Shown one piece after another: positions 1-9,571 of a stretch of DNA of 64,000 bases. The translations under genes and the position numbers were made by a program. This DNA comes from Caulobacter sp. (GTDB lineage: Bacteria; Pseudomonadota; Alphaproteobacteria; Caulobacterales; Caulobacteraceae). The first letter of the stretch is position 1; each line of letters begins with the position of its first letter. The DNA is taken from contig NZ_JAGIBH010000170.1 in the NCBI RefSeq assembly GCF_017744445.1, positions 1-64,000 of the forward strand, given 5' to 3'. Below the pieces are notes generated by a model, which saw only the letters and a program-made list of their open reading frames with translations, was not told the origin of the DNA and searched no databases.

Positions 1-159
1 GGGCCGGATCCAAACGCCCTCCCCCGCGACAGGGATGGCTATGATTGTGCGGTGGCTTTTAGCGCGGATGATTCAGCGGCGCGTAAAATCGACAAGGCGT
101 TGATTTCGCTAGGTTCGATCTCGCGAGTTCCGAGCACTGAGCCTGCCCAATCCCCATAA
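1..159 (+). CDS. possible 3' end of a gene running in from the left
   Basis: Frame 1 is open from the first base to a TAA at 157-159, giving about 52 residues that include the stretch DRDGYDCAVAF. I do not recognise the product. Codon use (TAT, TGT, TTT, ATT) is less GC-biased than in neighbouring genes, so this may be chance. The left flank would decide it. Confidence 0.2.
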   Translation, partial: GPDPNALPRDRDGYDCAVAFSADDSAARKIDKALISLGSISRVPSTEPAQSP

Positions 160-160
160 A

Positions 161-300
161 GCTCCCTCTCTCTTAGAGAGAGGGTTGGGGTGAGAGGTTA
201 CGGAGCCTGACGGAGCGCCGGCACGCCGTCTACCGGCGTACCCTCTCACCCTCCCACGCCTTCGGCGCGGGCCCCTCCCTCTCTCCATGAGAGAGGGAGT
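161..300. repeat. palindromic intergenic element (CTCCCTCTCTC type)
   Basis: The outer arms CTCCCTCTCTC (163-173) and GAGAGAGGGAG (289-299) are inverted. A second inner pair, GGTGAGAGG and CCTCTCACC, nests inside. The element ends just before the stop codon of the glycosidase gene, so a transcript would fold into a large hairpin at the 3' end of that mRNA. It is REP-like, with no coding content. Confidence 0.65.
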
Positions 301-307
301 CCTGCGC

Positions 308-2935
308 TCAGTCTGTCCGTAGCGCCCCGGTCACGAGGATTTCCGACAATCCGGCGACACCCCCTGACGGCAGGCGCAGCGTCACGCGGATCAAACGACC
401 CGCCACGGCCTCGGTCTCCAGCGTCCGGCTCTGGCGATCGTCCTGGTCGGCGATCTGCTCGACGAGCTTTTGCCAATGGCCCTGGCGGTCCTGCACTTCG
501 GCGACCAGGCCGTAGGCGCCCGCCTGCGGGAAGGTCAGGGTCAGCCGATGCACCTCCACGACCCGCTCGAGGTCGAGGGTCAGCGCCATCACTGTGTCGC
601 CGGCGGCCGGGGCCCAGTAGGTGGCGGGATTGCCGTCATTGACTAGCTGCGAGCTGTGGCCCGGCGCACTGCTGGTGGCGAAGGTGGGGTTGCTGGGCCC
701 GAACACCTGGTCGCCCGCATGTTCGCGCAAGGGCGCGACGAACGGGACATAAGGACGGTCGGTGGCCAACGGCGTCTTGCCCGCGACGAAGGCCGGACCG
801 GCCAGGGTGCGCACGCTCGTCGTCGCGTCCTTCAGGCTCGGCGACGTCGCGCGCAGCCGCGTGACGCCCGCCTGCCAGCTGCGCATCGCGATCGCCGCCT
901 GGCCGTCGCGGATGACGATGTCGCCAGTAGGCGCGAAGTCGATCGCGCGGCCGGTCGGCAGTTCGCCGGGGCCGGCCTCGATCGCCAGCCGCACCGGCGG
1001 GCTGTTGCTGAGGCGGCGCCCCTGGGCGTCGAGCACGCTGACGATCACCTGCACGTCGTCCGTGCCGTCGGCGCGGGCGATGGTCGGTGCGCTGGTGGTG
1101 ATGCTTAGCGCGGCCGGCTTGCCCTCGACCGGCCACACCGGCGGCGGGACCTGGGCATAGGCGTTGCGGTACCAGTAGTACTGGCGCTTGGGCAGGCGGA
1201 AATAGTCGATCATGCCCATGCCGCCAAAGCGTTTGCCGGCGACCGATCCGTGATCAAACCCGGCCCAGATGGCCTCGCCCGCGCGCCAGGGCAGGCGCCA
1301 CGAGCCCTCCTTTTCCTTGTCGGCGCCCGGCGTCAGTGGCAGGTCGCCCCAGCCGGGCGCATAGGTCCCGGGACGATCCTCCATCGTCGATCCGTATTCG
1401 GCGACGAAGTTGGGGATGCCGGGGTTGGGGAAGAGGCTGGCGCCGTCGCCGTTGTAGCCGACAATGTCGCCCAGCTTGTCGATCTCGCCCCGCTGGGCGC
1501 CGTCGATCGCGGCCGGGCGGGTCGGGTCGAGTTCATGGCTCAGCGCGACCATCTCCTTCAGCAGCCGGCGCACGTCGGGCATCGTCTCCTTCTTGGTGAA
1601 GAACACCTCGTTATCCATGCCCCACACCACGATCGACGGGTGGTTGCGGTTGATGCGGACCATCTCGGTCAGCTGTTGCTTGACGCTGGCGTCGAAGTCC
1701 GCGCGATCGGCGACGTCGGTCGGGTAGGCGGACGCGCCCCAGGCGTGCTTGAACCCGGCGGTCCCCCAGAACGCCGCCTCGGACAGGAACAGCATGCCGA
1801 TGCGATCGGTCGCTTCGGCGAAGTGCGGGTCGTGCGGGTAGTGCGAGCCGCGGATGAAGTCGAAACCCGCCTCCTTGATCATCCGCACGTCACGCGCGAT
1901 GGCGCCATTGGTCACCGCGTCGCCCCACCCGGCCTGGTCCTGGTGGACATTGGCGCCCTTGAAGTAGCGATGCTCACCGTTGAGGAAGAAGCCGCGATCG
2001 GCGGTCCATTCGAACCAGCGGAAGCCGAAGTCGGTCTCGAAGCGATCGCGCTTCTGGCCCGCCACGCTCAGGGTGGTGACGGCGCGATAGAGCACCGGCG
2101 TTTCCGGGCTCCACAGCCTGGGGCGTGCGATCGGCGCCGACAGCTGTTTGGCGATCAGCATCACGCCGGGCGCGACGCTTACTCGGGCGTCGGGCAGCGT
2201 CGCCACCGCGCGGCCGGCGCTGTCCACCACGCGGGTCCGCACCACCACGTCGGCAGGCGCGGCGCCGTCGTTGCGCACCTCGGTCTCGACCGCGACCTTG
2301 CCCGAGGCGGCCGATAGGTCGGGGGTGGTGACGCGCGTACCCGTCCACGGCACGTGCACGTCATCCGAGGTGACCAGCCACACGTCGCGATACAGGCCGC
2401 CGCTGAACACATGCTCGCCCGCGCGCGGCGCCAGCGTCGCCTGCCATTCGTTGTTGACGCGGACGGCGACGACGTTTTCCCCCGCGTGGACAGCACGGGT
2501 GATGTCGACCGGAAAGCCGGTATAGCCGCCGCGATGATGCGCCAGTTCGACGCCGTTCACATAGACATGGGCGTCCTGGAACGCGCCCTCGAACTCCAGG
2601 GAATAGCGCTTGCCCGGCATGACGGCCGGTAGGGTGAAGCTTTTCCGGTACCAGCCGTCGCCGACGTAGAAGTCCGCCGCGCGGAAGTAGGGCATGGAAA
2701 AGCTGTGGGGCAGGCCGACGCGTTCCCAGCCCTTGTCGTCGAAGGCGGTCGCCTGCGCGCCGTCGACCTTACCCAGTTTGAAGCGCCAATCGGCGTTGAA
2801 GTTCGCGCGTGTGCGTGCGACCTCGCTCGAGGCGACGACCGAAACGGTTTCGGCCCGAGCGATCGCGGATCCAGCCGTGATGATCGCCATCGCCGCCAAG
2901 GCGCAGGCAGCTTGCGTTGTGCCGATCGCTCTCAC
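308..2935 (-). CDS. exported glycoside hydrolase family 2 protein (beta-galactosidase-like) with C-terminal discoidin domain
   Basis: This is an 875-residue protein. I chose the GTG at 2935 because GGGAGGAAT lies 6-10 bases upstream and it opens directly into a signal peptide ending near SAIARA. The GH2 sugar-binding, immunoglobulin-like and TIM-barrel domains follow in order. The acid/base Glu is in VWGMDNEV (about residue 443) and the nucleophile Glu is in FVAEYGS (about 513). Residues from about 700 look like an F5/8C (discoidin, CBM32-like) carbohydrate-binding domain. It probably removes beta-linked sugars from oligosaccharides or plant polymers in the periplasm or outside the cell. The exact substrate (beta-galactoside, beta-glucuronide or beta-mannoside) cannot be read from sequence. 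The gene stands alone downstream of the PTS operon. Confidence 0.88.
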   Translation of the reverse strand: MRAIGTTQAACALAAMAIITAGSAIARAETVSVVASSEVARTRANFNADWRFKLGKVDGAQATAFDDKGWERVGLPHSFSMPYFRAADFYVGDGWYRKSFTLPAVMPGKRYSLEFEGAFQDAHVYVNGVELAHHRGGYTGFPVDITRAVHAGENVVAVRVNNEWQATLAPRAGEHVFSGGLYRDVWLVTSDDVHVPWTGTRVTTPDLSAASGKVAVETEVRNDGAAPADVVVRTRVVDSAGRAVATLPDARVSVAPGVMLIAKQLSAPIARPRLWSPETPVLYRAVTTLSVAGQKRDRFETDFGFRWFEWTADRGFFLNGEHRYFKGANVHQDQAGWGDAVTNGAIARDVRMIKEAGFDFIRGSHYPHDPHFAEATDRIGMLFLSEAAFWGTAGFKHAWGASAYPTDVADRADFDASVKQQLTEMVRINRNHPSIVVWGMDNEVFFTKKETMPDVRRLLKEMVALSHELDPTRPAAIDGAQRGEIDKLGDIVGYNGDGASLFPNPGIPNFVAEYGSTMEDRPGTYAPGWGDLPLTPGADKEKEGSWRLPWRAGEAIWAGFDHGSVAGKRFGGMGMIDYFRLPKRQYYWYRNAYAQVPPPVWPVEGKPAALSITTSAPTIARADGTDDVQVIVSVLDAQGRRLSNSPPVRLAIEAGPGELPTGRAIDFAPTGDIVIRDGQAAIAMRSWQAGVTRLRATSPSLKDATTSVRTLAGPAFVAGKTPLATDRPYVPFVAPLREHAGDQVFGPSNPTFATSSAPGHSSQLVNDGNPATYWAPAAGDTVMALTLDLERVVEVHRLTLTFPQAGAYGLVAEVQDRQGHWQKLVEQIADQDDRQSRTLETEAVAGRLIRVTLRLPSGGVAGLSEILVTGALRTD

Positions 2936-2997
2936 GGCGATTCCTCCCAGGCAGCGGCTATTACTCCGACTTATTCCTAGCGGGCGGGCGTTATGGT

Positions 2998-3011
2998 TGA
3001 AAGTCGTTTCA
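2998..3011. promoter_or_regulatory. inverted repeat upstream of the GH2 gene, possible operator
   Basis: The sequence TGAAAGTCGTTTCA is a 5+5 bp inverted repeat with a 4-bp spacer, 63 bp upstream of the GTG start of the glycosidase. The shape resembles operators of LacI-family sugar regulators, but no such regulator gene lies nearby. Confidence 0.3.
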
Positions 3012-3119
3012 GTAATGGAATGGCGCGGTTCGGCCACGGCATCCGGAATGCCGATCGACTTGCCTGATATCCGATATGGGGCGCCAGTGGCGCGCCGGCC
3101 TGATGACCGGGCTCGCCCC

Positions 3120-3389
3120 CTAACGCTCCTCGTCGAACCGGTTCTCGACCAGTTCGCACAGCGCATCCAGCGCCGCCTGCGCCTCGGGCCCTTCGGCCGC
3201 GATGTCGATGGTGGATCCGATCCCGGCGGCCAGCATCATCAGGCCCATGATCGAGCGGGCGTCGACGGAGGAGCCTTCGCGGCTGACCGTCACCTCGGCG
3301 TCGAAGCCGGACGCCATTTTCACGAACTTGGCCGAGGCCCGCGCGTGCAAGCCGCGCTCGTTGACGATCTCGACCGTTCTGGACGTCAT
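3120..3389 (-). CDS. ptsH: HPr phosphocarrier protein (PTS)
   Basis: This is an 89-residue HPr. The phosphorylatable His15 is in GLHARAS, and Ser46 in DARSIMGLM is the site modified by HPr kinase. Both residues sit at their canonical positions. HPr takes phosphate from enzyme I and passes it to EIIA proteins. It is the last gene of the chvI-chvG-hprK-EIIA-ptsH run, 5 bp after the EIIA stop. No sugar permease (EIIB/EIIC) is adjacent, which fits a regulatory (nitrogen-type) PTS rather than sugar transport. Confidence 0.93.
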   Translation of the reverse strand: MTSRTVEIVNERGLHARASAKFVKMASGFDAEVTVSREGSSVDARSIMGLMMLAAGIGSTIDIAAEGPEAQAALDALCELVENRFDEER

Positions 3390-3394
3390 GCCTG

Positions 3395-3802
3395 CTACTT
3401 TTCTCCGGCGAGCACGTAGGAGGCCACGGAGATGTACTTGCGTCCAGCCTCCTGGGCGTGGGCGACGCAGGCTTGCAGGGTCTCGCGCTGGCGCACGCTG
3501 GCCAGCTTGATCAGCATGGGCAGGTTCAGGCCGGCGATGACCTCGGCCTTGGTCTGCTCCATGACCGAGATGGCCAGGTTGCTGGGCGTGCCGCCGAACA
3601 TGTCGGTCAGCAGGATGACGCCTTCGCCGTCGACATCGACTTCGGCGCAGGCCTTCAAGATATCCGAGCGGCGACGTTCCATGTCGTCTTCGGGACCGAT
3701 GCAGATCGCCTTCACGGCGGCCTGCGGCCCGACGACATGTTCCATGGCGGAGACGAACTCTTCCGCCAGACGCCCGTGCGTCACGATCACGAGCCCGATC
3801 AT
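3395..3802 (-). CDS. PTS EIIA component, mannose family
   Basis: This is a 135-residue EIIA of the mannose (ManX/AgaF) family. The N-terminus MIGLVIVTHGR carries the active-site His9, which accepts phosphate from HPr. I chose the ATG at 3802 because family members start this way; an in-frame ATG at 3829 has a purine-rich stretch just upstream and would add nine residues. It lacks the EIIB domain found in transporting ManX proteins. In alphaproteobacteria such stand-alone EIIA proteins act as regulators. It lies between hprK and ptsH. Confidence 0.9.
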   Translation of the reverse strand: MIGLVIVTHGRLAEEFVSAMEHVVGPQAAVKAICIGPEDDMERRRSDILKACAEVDVDGEGVILLTDMFGGTPSNLAISVMEQTKAEVIAGLNLPMLIKLASVRQRETLQACVAHAQEAGRKYISVASYVLAGEK

Positions 3803-3877
3803 GCCTTGTGTCTCAAACGGGATCCCCATTCCCCTTCGCGACGGGAGAGCGTCGCGCGGGCGGCCTTGATACGCCCG

Positions 3878-4339
3878 TTAGGATGGGACTCCAAGAGACT
3901 GCATCATGCGGTCGATTTTCAAGGGCGCGGCGGGTTCTCGCGGCCACAGGTCGAAGACGGGGATGGAAACGCCCGCGATCGGCGCGAACTGGGAATCGGG
4001 CAGGCGCTCGACGGCGTCAGGCGTCTCGACGCAGCGGATGACCAGGGCGATCTCGCAGAGGGCCAGGGCGGGCGTGCGGACCACGCCCAGGCCGCGGATT
4101 TCCAGCAGGCCGGCCAGGGTCTCGTGCGGCTTGCCCCAGGCGCGGCCGGCATTGGCGAAGGCCACGACGCGGTCGTCGGCGACCAGGCGAAAGCCGGCCT
4201 CGAGCGCGCGCAGGGCCAGGTCGCTCTTGCCGACGCCTGACGGGCCCTGGATCAGGACGCCGCGCCAGAAGCCGTCCTGGCGGCGGGCGATCAGGCCCCC
4301 ATGGACGACCTCTTGGATGACCTCCGGAGGCCGAATCAC
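3878..4339 (-). CDS. hprK: HPr kinase/phosphorylase, short alphaproteobacterial form
   Basis: This 153-residue protein has a Walker A loop GPSGVGKSD at about residues 32-40. It corresponds only to the C-terminal catalytic domain of the roughly 310-residue Firmicutes enzyme; the N-terminal domain is absent, as is usual in alphaproteobacteria. It should phosphorylate Ser46 of the HPr encoded two genes downstream. The GTG start overlaps the chvG stop by four bases (GTGA), indicating translational coupling to the sensor kinase. Confidence 0.92.
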   Translation of the reverse strand: MIRPPEVIQEVVHGGLIARRQDGFWRGVLIQGPSGVGKSDLALRALEAGFRLVADDRVVAFANAGRAWGKPHETLAGLLEIRGLGVVRTPALALCEIALVIRCVETPDAVERLPDSQFAPIAGVSIPVFDLWPREPAAPLKIDRMMQSLGVPS

Positions 4340-5943
4340 GCGTAGGCCTCGGGCAGCTCGACGACGAAGCGCGCGCCGACGATCGCGCCGGTCTCGTCGG
4401 TGCGGTTCTCGGCATGGATCTGGCCGCCGTGGGCCTCGACGATCTGACGGGCGATGGACAGGCCCAGCCCCGAATTGCCGCCGAACGCCCGGCCTTTGGG
4501 GCGCGAGGTGTAGAAGCGCTCGAAGATGGTCTCGAGATTGTCGGGCGGTATGCCGGGACCGTTGTCGTCGATGATCACCGCCACGGTCGTCTTGCCGCGC
4601 GGGCGGATCATGTAGACGCGCACCTCGCCGTCATCCGGGCTGAACGAGCGGGCGTTGTCGATCAGGTTGCGGAACACCTGGCCGATCGGGGTCTCGCGCG
4701 CCAGCACCAGGGCCGTCTTCTGCGTCGCCTCGACGCCCAGACGCACCCGCACGCTGCCGGGCGCGGGGCCGGGGCGCAGCTGGGCCTCGTAGAGGGCGGC
4801 GACCTCGACCAGCAGCTTGGCCAGGTCCAGCGCCTTGGGATGCTCGCGCGACAGCTCCGCGTCCAGACGCGAGGCGTTGGAGATGTCGGTGACCAGGCGG
4901 TCCAGGCGGTTGACGTCGTTTTGCAGGATGGCCAGCAGGCGCGCGCGGGCGGCGGGCTCGGTGACCAGGTCCAGGGTCTCGATGGCCGAGCGGATCGAGG
5001 TCAGGGGGTTCTTGATCTCGTGGGCCACGTCGGCCGCGAAGCGCTCGATGGCGTCCATGCGCTCGGACAGAGAATGGGTCATGTCCTCCAGCGAGCGCGA
5101 CAGGTCGCCGACCTCGTCGCGGCGTTCGGACAGGTCGGGCAGCGAGATGGCGCGAGCCCCTTGCAGGCGGACATGGTCGGCGGCGCGGGCCAGGCGCAGC
5201 ACCGGCACGGCGACCAGGCGGTGCAGCAGCACGCTGGACAGCACGATGGCGACCATGGCCACCAGGATGAAGGGCAGCAGGGCCTTGCGCTCGGCCGAGA
5301 TGATCTCGTCGATGTCGCCGGCTTCCAGCGTCAGGACGCCCAGGACGGCGCGGACGTGCTGGATCGGGATCGACACCGACACCACCCGCTCGCCGTCGTC
5401 GGCGATCCGGGTGCCGGCGGCGATGCGGCCCTTCATCGCCTGGGCGATCTCGTTGGCCAGGTCCTGGCGGGCCCGCTCGGCGCGGGCCTGGGCGGCGGGG
5501 CTGAGGTGGGTGGCCGGGGCCTTCTCGCCGGGCTTACGGGCGGGCGGCAGCACCTTCCAGTCGACGCGGTCGGCGACCACGAACGAGTCGGCCAGGGTCT
5601 TGCCGTCGGCGTCGAACAGGCGCGCGCGCTGGTTCTTCGGGATGAACAGCACCTGCAGGATCTGGCTGGCCAGGATCGGATCCAGCATCGGCTCGGGCTC
5701 GCCGATGGTGGCGCCCTGGTCGATGACCTTGGCGATCAGCGCGCCCTGGGTCGTCAGGGTGTCGATCCGCGCGTTGATCAGGCCGCTGCGCAGCTCGTTC
5801 AGCACCAAGGCCCCGACGATCACGATCGCCAGGGCCAGCACGTTCAGGGTGATGATCAGCCGGCCGAGCCGCGAGCCGCGCGGCCAGCGCAGGCGCCGAC
5901 GCTTTTCGGGCGCCGGCTCAGGCTTCGCGGTAACGGTAGCCAA
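4336..5943 (-). CDS. chvG: ChvG-type sensor histidine kinase
   Basis: The protein is about 535 residues from a TTG at 5943. No ATG is available between the chvI stop and the first membrane helix, and the next upstream ATG (6042) would overlap chvI by 125 bp. Features in order are a membrane helix near residues 30-50, a periplasmic sensor region, a second helix near 222-245, HAMP, an H-box with His at about 308 ([12 protein letters not shown]), an N-box (NLIDNARSF) and ATP-lid motifs DDNGPGIPP and GNSGLGLS. It overlaps chvI by 26 bp and hprK by 4 bp. ChvG/ChvI systems respond to acid and cell-envelope stress. Confidence 0.88.
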   Translation of the reverse strand: MATVTAKPEPAPEKRRRLRWPRGSRLGRLIITLNVLALAIVIVGALVLNELRSGLINARIDTLTTQGALIAKVIDQGATIGEPEPMLDPILASQILQVLFIPKNQRARLFDADGKTLADSFVVADRVDWKVLPPARKPGEKAPATHLSPAAQARAERARQDLANEIAQAMKGRIAAGTRIADDGERVVSVSIPIQHVRAVLGVLTLEAGDIDEIISAERKALLPFILVAMVAIVLSSVLLHRLVAVPVLRLARAADHVRLQGARAISLPDLSERRDEVGDLSRSLEDMTHSLSERMDAIERFAADVAHEIKNPLTSIRSAIETLDLVTEPAARARLLAILQNDVNRLDRLVTDISNASRLDAELSREHPKALDLAKLLVEVAALYEAQLRPGPAPGSVRVRLGVEATQKTALVLARETPIGQVFRNLIDNARSFSPDDGEVRVYMIRPRGKTTVAVIIDDNGPGIPPDNLETIFERFYTSRPKGRAFGGNSGLGLSIARQIVEAHGGQIHAENRTDETGAIVGARFVVELPEAYA

Positions 5944-6631
5944 CGCCGTACAGGGTCTCGATGGAGTCGAATTCCGAGTCGACCTGACGGAACTTCTTGC
6001 GCATGCGCTTGATGTGGCTGTCGATCGTGCGGTCGTCGACATAGACCTGATCGTCGTAGGCGGCGTCCATCAGGTTGTCGCGGCTTTTCACGAAGCCCGG
6101 ACGCTGAGCGAGCGCCTGCAGCAGCAGGAACTCGGTGACGGTCAGGCGCACGGGGCGGCCGTCCCACAGGCTGTCGTGGCGGGCGGGGTCCAGCGTGAGC
6201 TTGCCGCGCTTCATGACCTTGGAGCCGGCGGCCCCGGCCGCGGCGGCGCCGCCGACCTCTTCCTCTTCCGGACGGGCGCGGCGCAGCACGGCCTTCACCC
6301 GCTCCAGCAGCAGGCGCTGGCTGAAAGGCTTGTGCATGTAGTCGTCAGCGCCGAGGTTGAAGCCCAGGATCTCGTCGATCTCGTCGTCCTTGGACGTCAG
6401 CATGATCACCGGGATCTCGGACGTCTGGCGCAGGCGGCGCAGCACTTCCATGCCGTCCATGCGTGGCATCTTCACGTCCAGGATCACCAGGTCCGGCGGG
6501 CTGGCCTCGACGGCCTCGAGCCCCGAGACGCCGTCGTAATAGGCCTTCACCGCGTGGCCGTGGCTTTCCAGCGCCAGCGAGACCGAGGCGACGATGTTCT
6601 CGTCGTCGTCAATGAGGGTGATGGCGGCCAT
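5918..6631 (-). CDS. chvI: ChvI-type response regulator (OmpR family)
   Basis: This 237-residue protein has a receiver domain with acidic pocket DDDE near residues 8-11, phospho-Asp at about 52 ([13 protein letters not shown]) and Lys in MHKPFS. A C-terminal winged-helix DNA-binding domain ends [10 protein letters not shown]. An acidic and Ala/Gly-rich linker (EEEEVGG, then AAAAGAAG) separates the domains. I prefer the ATG at 6631 over 6667 because receiver domains start immediately before the acidic pocket. It is the first gene of the chvI-chvG-hprK-EIIA-ptsH operon. About 220 bp separate it from a divergent unknown gene, and this gap must hold its promoter. Confidence 0.92.
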   Translation of the reverse strand: MAAITLIDDDENIVASVSLALESHGHAVKAYYDGVSGLEAVEASPPDLVILDVKMPRMDGMEVLRRLRQTSEIPVIMLTSKDDEIDEILGFNLGADDYMHKPFSQRLLLERVKAVLRRARPEEEEVGGAAAAGAAGSKVMKRGKLTLDPARHDSLWDGRPVRLTVTEFLLLQALAQRPGFVKSRDNLMDAAYDDQVYVDDRTIDSHIKRMRKKFRQVDSEFDSIETLYGVGYRYREA

Positions 6632-6854
6632 TGCGTCGATCTTGTCCTTCGCCTTCCGTAATCTCATCGATCTTAGCCATCGACGAGATCAGCTTCAACG
6701 CGTGGCGCGGCAAAGCTTTCCCTGCGTTCTGTTCGGCCTTTGCGGCCCGAGGAAGGCGCCATTTGTCGGAAAAACGGCGCCTCAACCTCACCTTAAGGTC
6801 TTGAGACCCATAGTGGGGCTTCCTGGGGGAGTGGGTTCCCGGAGCTATCGGCAC

Positions 6855-8552
6855 ATGAGCCAAGTCCATTACGAGCTATTTGTCCGGCGGAAAGTCGGCG
6901 CGCAGTGGACGCTCGAGATCGCCTCGGAAAACCGCGCGCACGCGCTGCAGGTCGCCGAGGACGTCCTCGAGCAGGGCCGCGCCGTCGCCGTGCGCGTCAG
7001 CAAGGAAACCCTCGACAACGCCACCGGCGAATACAAGTCTATCGCCATCTTCACCAAGGGTATGGTCGACGGCGGCAAGCCCAAGAAGGAAGTCGAGCAG
7101 CGCGATCCGCTTTGCGTGCAGCCGGCCGACCTCTACACCGCCCACGCCCGTGACCGGATCGGCCGCCTGCTGGAAGGCTTCCTGAACCGGCACAAGGCCA
7201 CCCCGTTCGAACTGCTGCACCGTCCCGATCTCGTCGAAAAGCTCGAGGCGTCCGGCACCGACCTGCAGCATGCTCTGCAGAAGATCGCCATTCCGGAAGC
7301 CGAGGCGCGCGGCCAGTCCGTGCACGAGGTCATCCGCCACTTCCAAGGCCTGGTCGAGCGCACGATCGCCAACCTGACCAAGGCCTTCAAGAAGGGCGAA
7401 CTGCCCAATCTCGACAAGGAAGGCTTCGCGAAAGCCGCCGAGCGCCTGGTCGCCGACCCGGACCGCGCCTTCCTGCTGGGCGCCGGCGTCGCCGCCTCGA
7501 TCGCCGTCGCCACCAACTGGAGCGACAAGATCGCCCGCCTGCTGGACCTGGCCGACGCCGCGCCGGAAGAGCCGCGCGCCCGCGCCGCCGCCCTGGCCGC
7601 CATCGAGCAGCCGCTGTCGGAGATCATCGGCTCGCGGGCCGGCATGGCCGACCTCTTGGACACCAAGGACGACCTGGGCGCCACCCTGGCGGCCATGACC
7701 CGCCTGACCGGCGGCGTCGCCGTCGAGGCCCTGATCAAGATCGAAGCCAGCGTCCGCAACTGCATGCCCGAGCTGTCGGGCACCGCCTATCGCCTGGGCG
7801 ACTGGCTGTCGCGCGACGAGTTTCCCAGCGTCCGCAAGGCTATCGCGCAACGGGTGCTGACCGAGCTGAACGGCGTGCGCCGCCTCAAGCCCAGCGACGC
7901 CGAGCAGGAGATCGAATACCTGCGCGCCCTGGCCATGAGCCTGACCGCCGCCGCCGGCCGCATCCTGCAGGCCGAGGACATCCAGAACGCCTTCACCACG
8001 CGTTCCAAGACCCTGCTGAACGGCGACTTCATCGACTCGCTCTTGGGCCGCGACCGCTCGGCGCACGAAGAGATCAAGATGCTGATCCGCCTGGCCGAGA
8101 ACGTCATGGGCGCGGTCAACAAGCGCAACGCCGCCCGCTGGCTGAACGCCAATATCAGCGCCATGCGCTTCGAGAAGGAAATGCGAGCCGGCCCCGACTC
8201 GCCGGTCGCCAAGCTCAGCCACCTGGCCGGCCTCCAACGTCAGCTGACCCGTTCGGGTCTGGTCCGCGAAGACTTCGAGCCCCTCTGCGCCAAGCTGGGC
8301 GACATCGGCGCCCTGATCGAGGCCGACACCCGCCTGCTGACCATGCTGGTCCGCGCCCCCGCCCCGCTGCCGCACCGCTTGCAACTGCTCGCCAAGCTGG
8401 CTTTGGGCGAGGCCGGGCCGAGTGGTCCGGTGGCCGAGAAGGCGCGCATGGAAGCCCTGAAGCTGGCGCGGGATCCGAGCTCGCGTGAACAGCTGGCGGG
8501 CTCTCCCCAGACCATGGACCTGATCAAGACGCTGGTGGCCCAGGCGGCTTAG
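6855..8552 (+). CDS. conserved-looking protein of unknown function (565 aa)
   Basis: The ATG at 6855 gives 565 residues, starting with MSQVHYELFVRRK. I do not recognise a domain. The first 80 residues, with YELFVRR, WTLEIASENRAHAL and GRAVAVRV, look like a small alpha/beta module. The rest is almost entirely Leu/Ala-rich helix and may be a helical-repeat scaffold. There is no signal peptide or membrane helix, so it should be cytoplasmic. It is divergent from chvI across a 220-bp gap, so co-regulation with the ChvGI operon is possible. It converges with the protease-like gene, overlapping it by 4 bp. Confidence 0.8.
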   Translation: MSQVHYELFVRRKVGAQWTLEIASENRAHALQVAEDVLEQGRAVAVRVSKETLDNATGEYKSIAIFTKGMVDGGKPKKEVEQRDPLCVQPADLYTAHARDRIGRLLEGFLNRHKATPFELLHRPDLVEKLEASGTDLQHALQKIAIPEAEARGQSVHEVIRHFQGLVERTIANLTKAFKKGELPNLDKEGFAKAAERLVADPDRAFLLGAGVAASIAVATNWSDKIARLLDLADAAPEEPRARAAALAAIEQPLSEIIGSRAGMADLLDTKDDLGATLAAMTRLTGGVAVEALIKIEASVRNCMPELSGTAYRLGDWLSRDEFPSVRKAIAQRVLTELNGVRRLKPSDAEQEIEYLRALAMSLTAAAGRILQAEDIQNAFTTRSKTLLNGDFIDSLLGRDRSAHEEIKMLIRLAENVMGAVNKRNAARWLNANISAMRFEKEMRAGPDSPVAKLSHLAGLQRQLTRSGLVREDFEPLCAKLGDIGALIEADTRLLTMLVRAPAPLPHRLQLLAKLALGEAGPSGPVAEKARMEALKLARDPSSREQLAGSPQTMDLIKTLVAQAA

Positions 8553-9496
8553 CGCTTCAGCAGATAGAGCGTCTTGTTCGGGTAGTCCCAGACGGTCTTG
8601 TACTGCCTGAGGAAGGCGTAACCGAGAGTCATGATCCGGGGCGAGGTGAGGCCGATCGCCTTGGCGAAGGGCGCGGCGCCCTCGATGGGATGGCTGCCGA
8701 TCTTGGCTAGCGGGATGGCGGGGCCCTTGGCGAACTGGGCCGCCTTGAGGTCGATCGCGCCCTTCTCGCCCGGCGTGGGCGTGATCGCCCCGGCGGCGGT
8801 GAGCTGTTCCAGCGTCGCCTTGTCGGCGAAGAGGTTGCCATACTGGCCGGTGTCGAGAACGGTCTCGAAATCGGTATCGCCGATCTTGGCGGTCAGCACC
8901 GGATTGTTGGGCAGCTTGGGCGTCTCGAAGGGGATGGCGGCGATCACGGTCTCGCCCTTCAGGAACGCCTTGGGGCCACCCTTGTAGAAGGTCGCCTTCG
9001 ACGCTTTGTAGTCGACCTTCACCGCGTAGCCGTCCCAGAACTGATAGCCCAGCCAACCCAGGAAGTCGGGGGTGATGCGCTCCAGCTGCGCCGCGTCCTG
9101 GCTGCGGAAGGTGGTGACCCGGTCATAGCTCAGCCCGCCGGGCAGGCGCACGTCGTCGACGCTGGGGCGCAGGATCACGTCGTAGCTCTGGCCGCTGGCG
9201 AAATTGCCGCGCCCGATGGCGCGCCCCTCGGGTAGCTTGAAAGGGTTTTGGTTCAGGGCCAGCGCTTCGGACGCGCCGGTGTCGAACATGAGCTTGCCCT
9301 TCACGCCGTTGATCTGGACCTCCACGAAAGGGAACTCGCGCACCATCACGAAGGGGATCGAGACGGTGTCGCCCTTCAGGCGGAATTCCGGAGCGACCGC
9401 GGCGCGGCTTGGAGCTTCCTGGGCTCGGGCGGCCGGAGCGGCGAGCGTGCTCGCGAGGGTGAGCGCGATGGCGGCGGCGAAGGCGGTGCGAAGCAT
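8549..9496 (-). CDS. exported retropepsin-like aspartic protease family protein
   Basis: This 315-residue protein has a signal peptide (cleavage near APAARA). Two Asp-Thr-Gly motifs, FDTGAS at about residues 71-76 and LDTGQY in the second half, match a duplicated retropepsin-like fold in which both catalytic Asp residues come from one chain. It is probably periplasmic. The physiological substrate is unknown. It ends against the 565-aa gene and lies downstream of the secreted alpha/beta hydrolase, 75 bp from it, in the same direction, so the two may share a transcript. Confidence 0.8.
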   Translation of the reverse strand: MLRTAFAAAIALTLASTLAAPAARAQEAPSRAAVAPEFRLKGDTVSIPFVMVREFPFVEVQINGVKGKLMFDTGASEALALNQNPFKLPEGRAIGRGNFASGQSYDVILRPSVDDVRLPGGLSYDRVTTFRSQDAAQLERITPDFLGWLGYQFWDGYAVKVDYKASKATFYKGGPKAFLKGETVIAAIPFETPKLPNNPVLTAKIGDTDFETVLDTGQYGNLFADKATLEQLTAAGAITPTPGEKGAIDLKAAQFAKGPAIPLAKIGSHPIEGAAPFAKAIGLTSPRIMTLGYAFLRQYKTVWDYPNKTLYLLKR

Positions 9497-9571
9497 GGGC
9501 AGGTCCTGGTTGGAGGGGACGGATCGGCCTTGGCCGTTCCGTCCCGTTCGTGCGTCTGGATGGGGTCGAGA

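Noticed and set aside
161-300. CRISPR-like repeat arrays among the palindromic elements
   Set aside because: Repeats are inverted pairs, not regularly spaced direct repeats with spacers, and no cas genes are present.
4414-6661. Long plus-strand reading frames opposite chvG/chvI (532 and 614 codons)
   Set aside because: They are antisense shadows of GC-rich genes: repetitive His/Asp/Gln/Val or Arg/Ser-rich composition, no domain, while the minus strand encodes clear ChvG and ChvI motifs.
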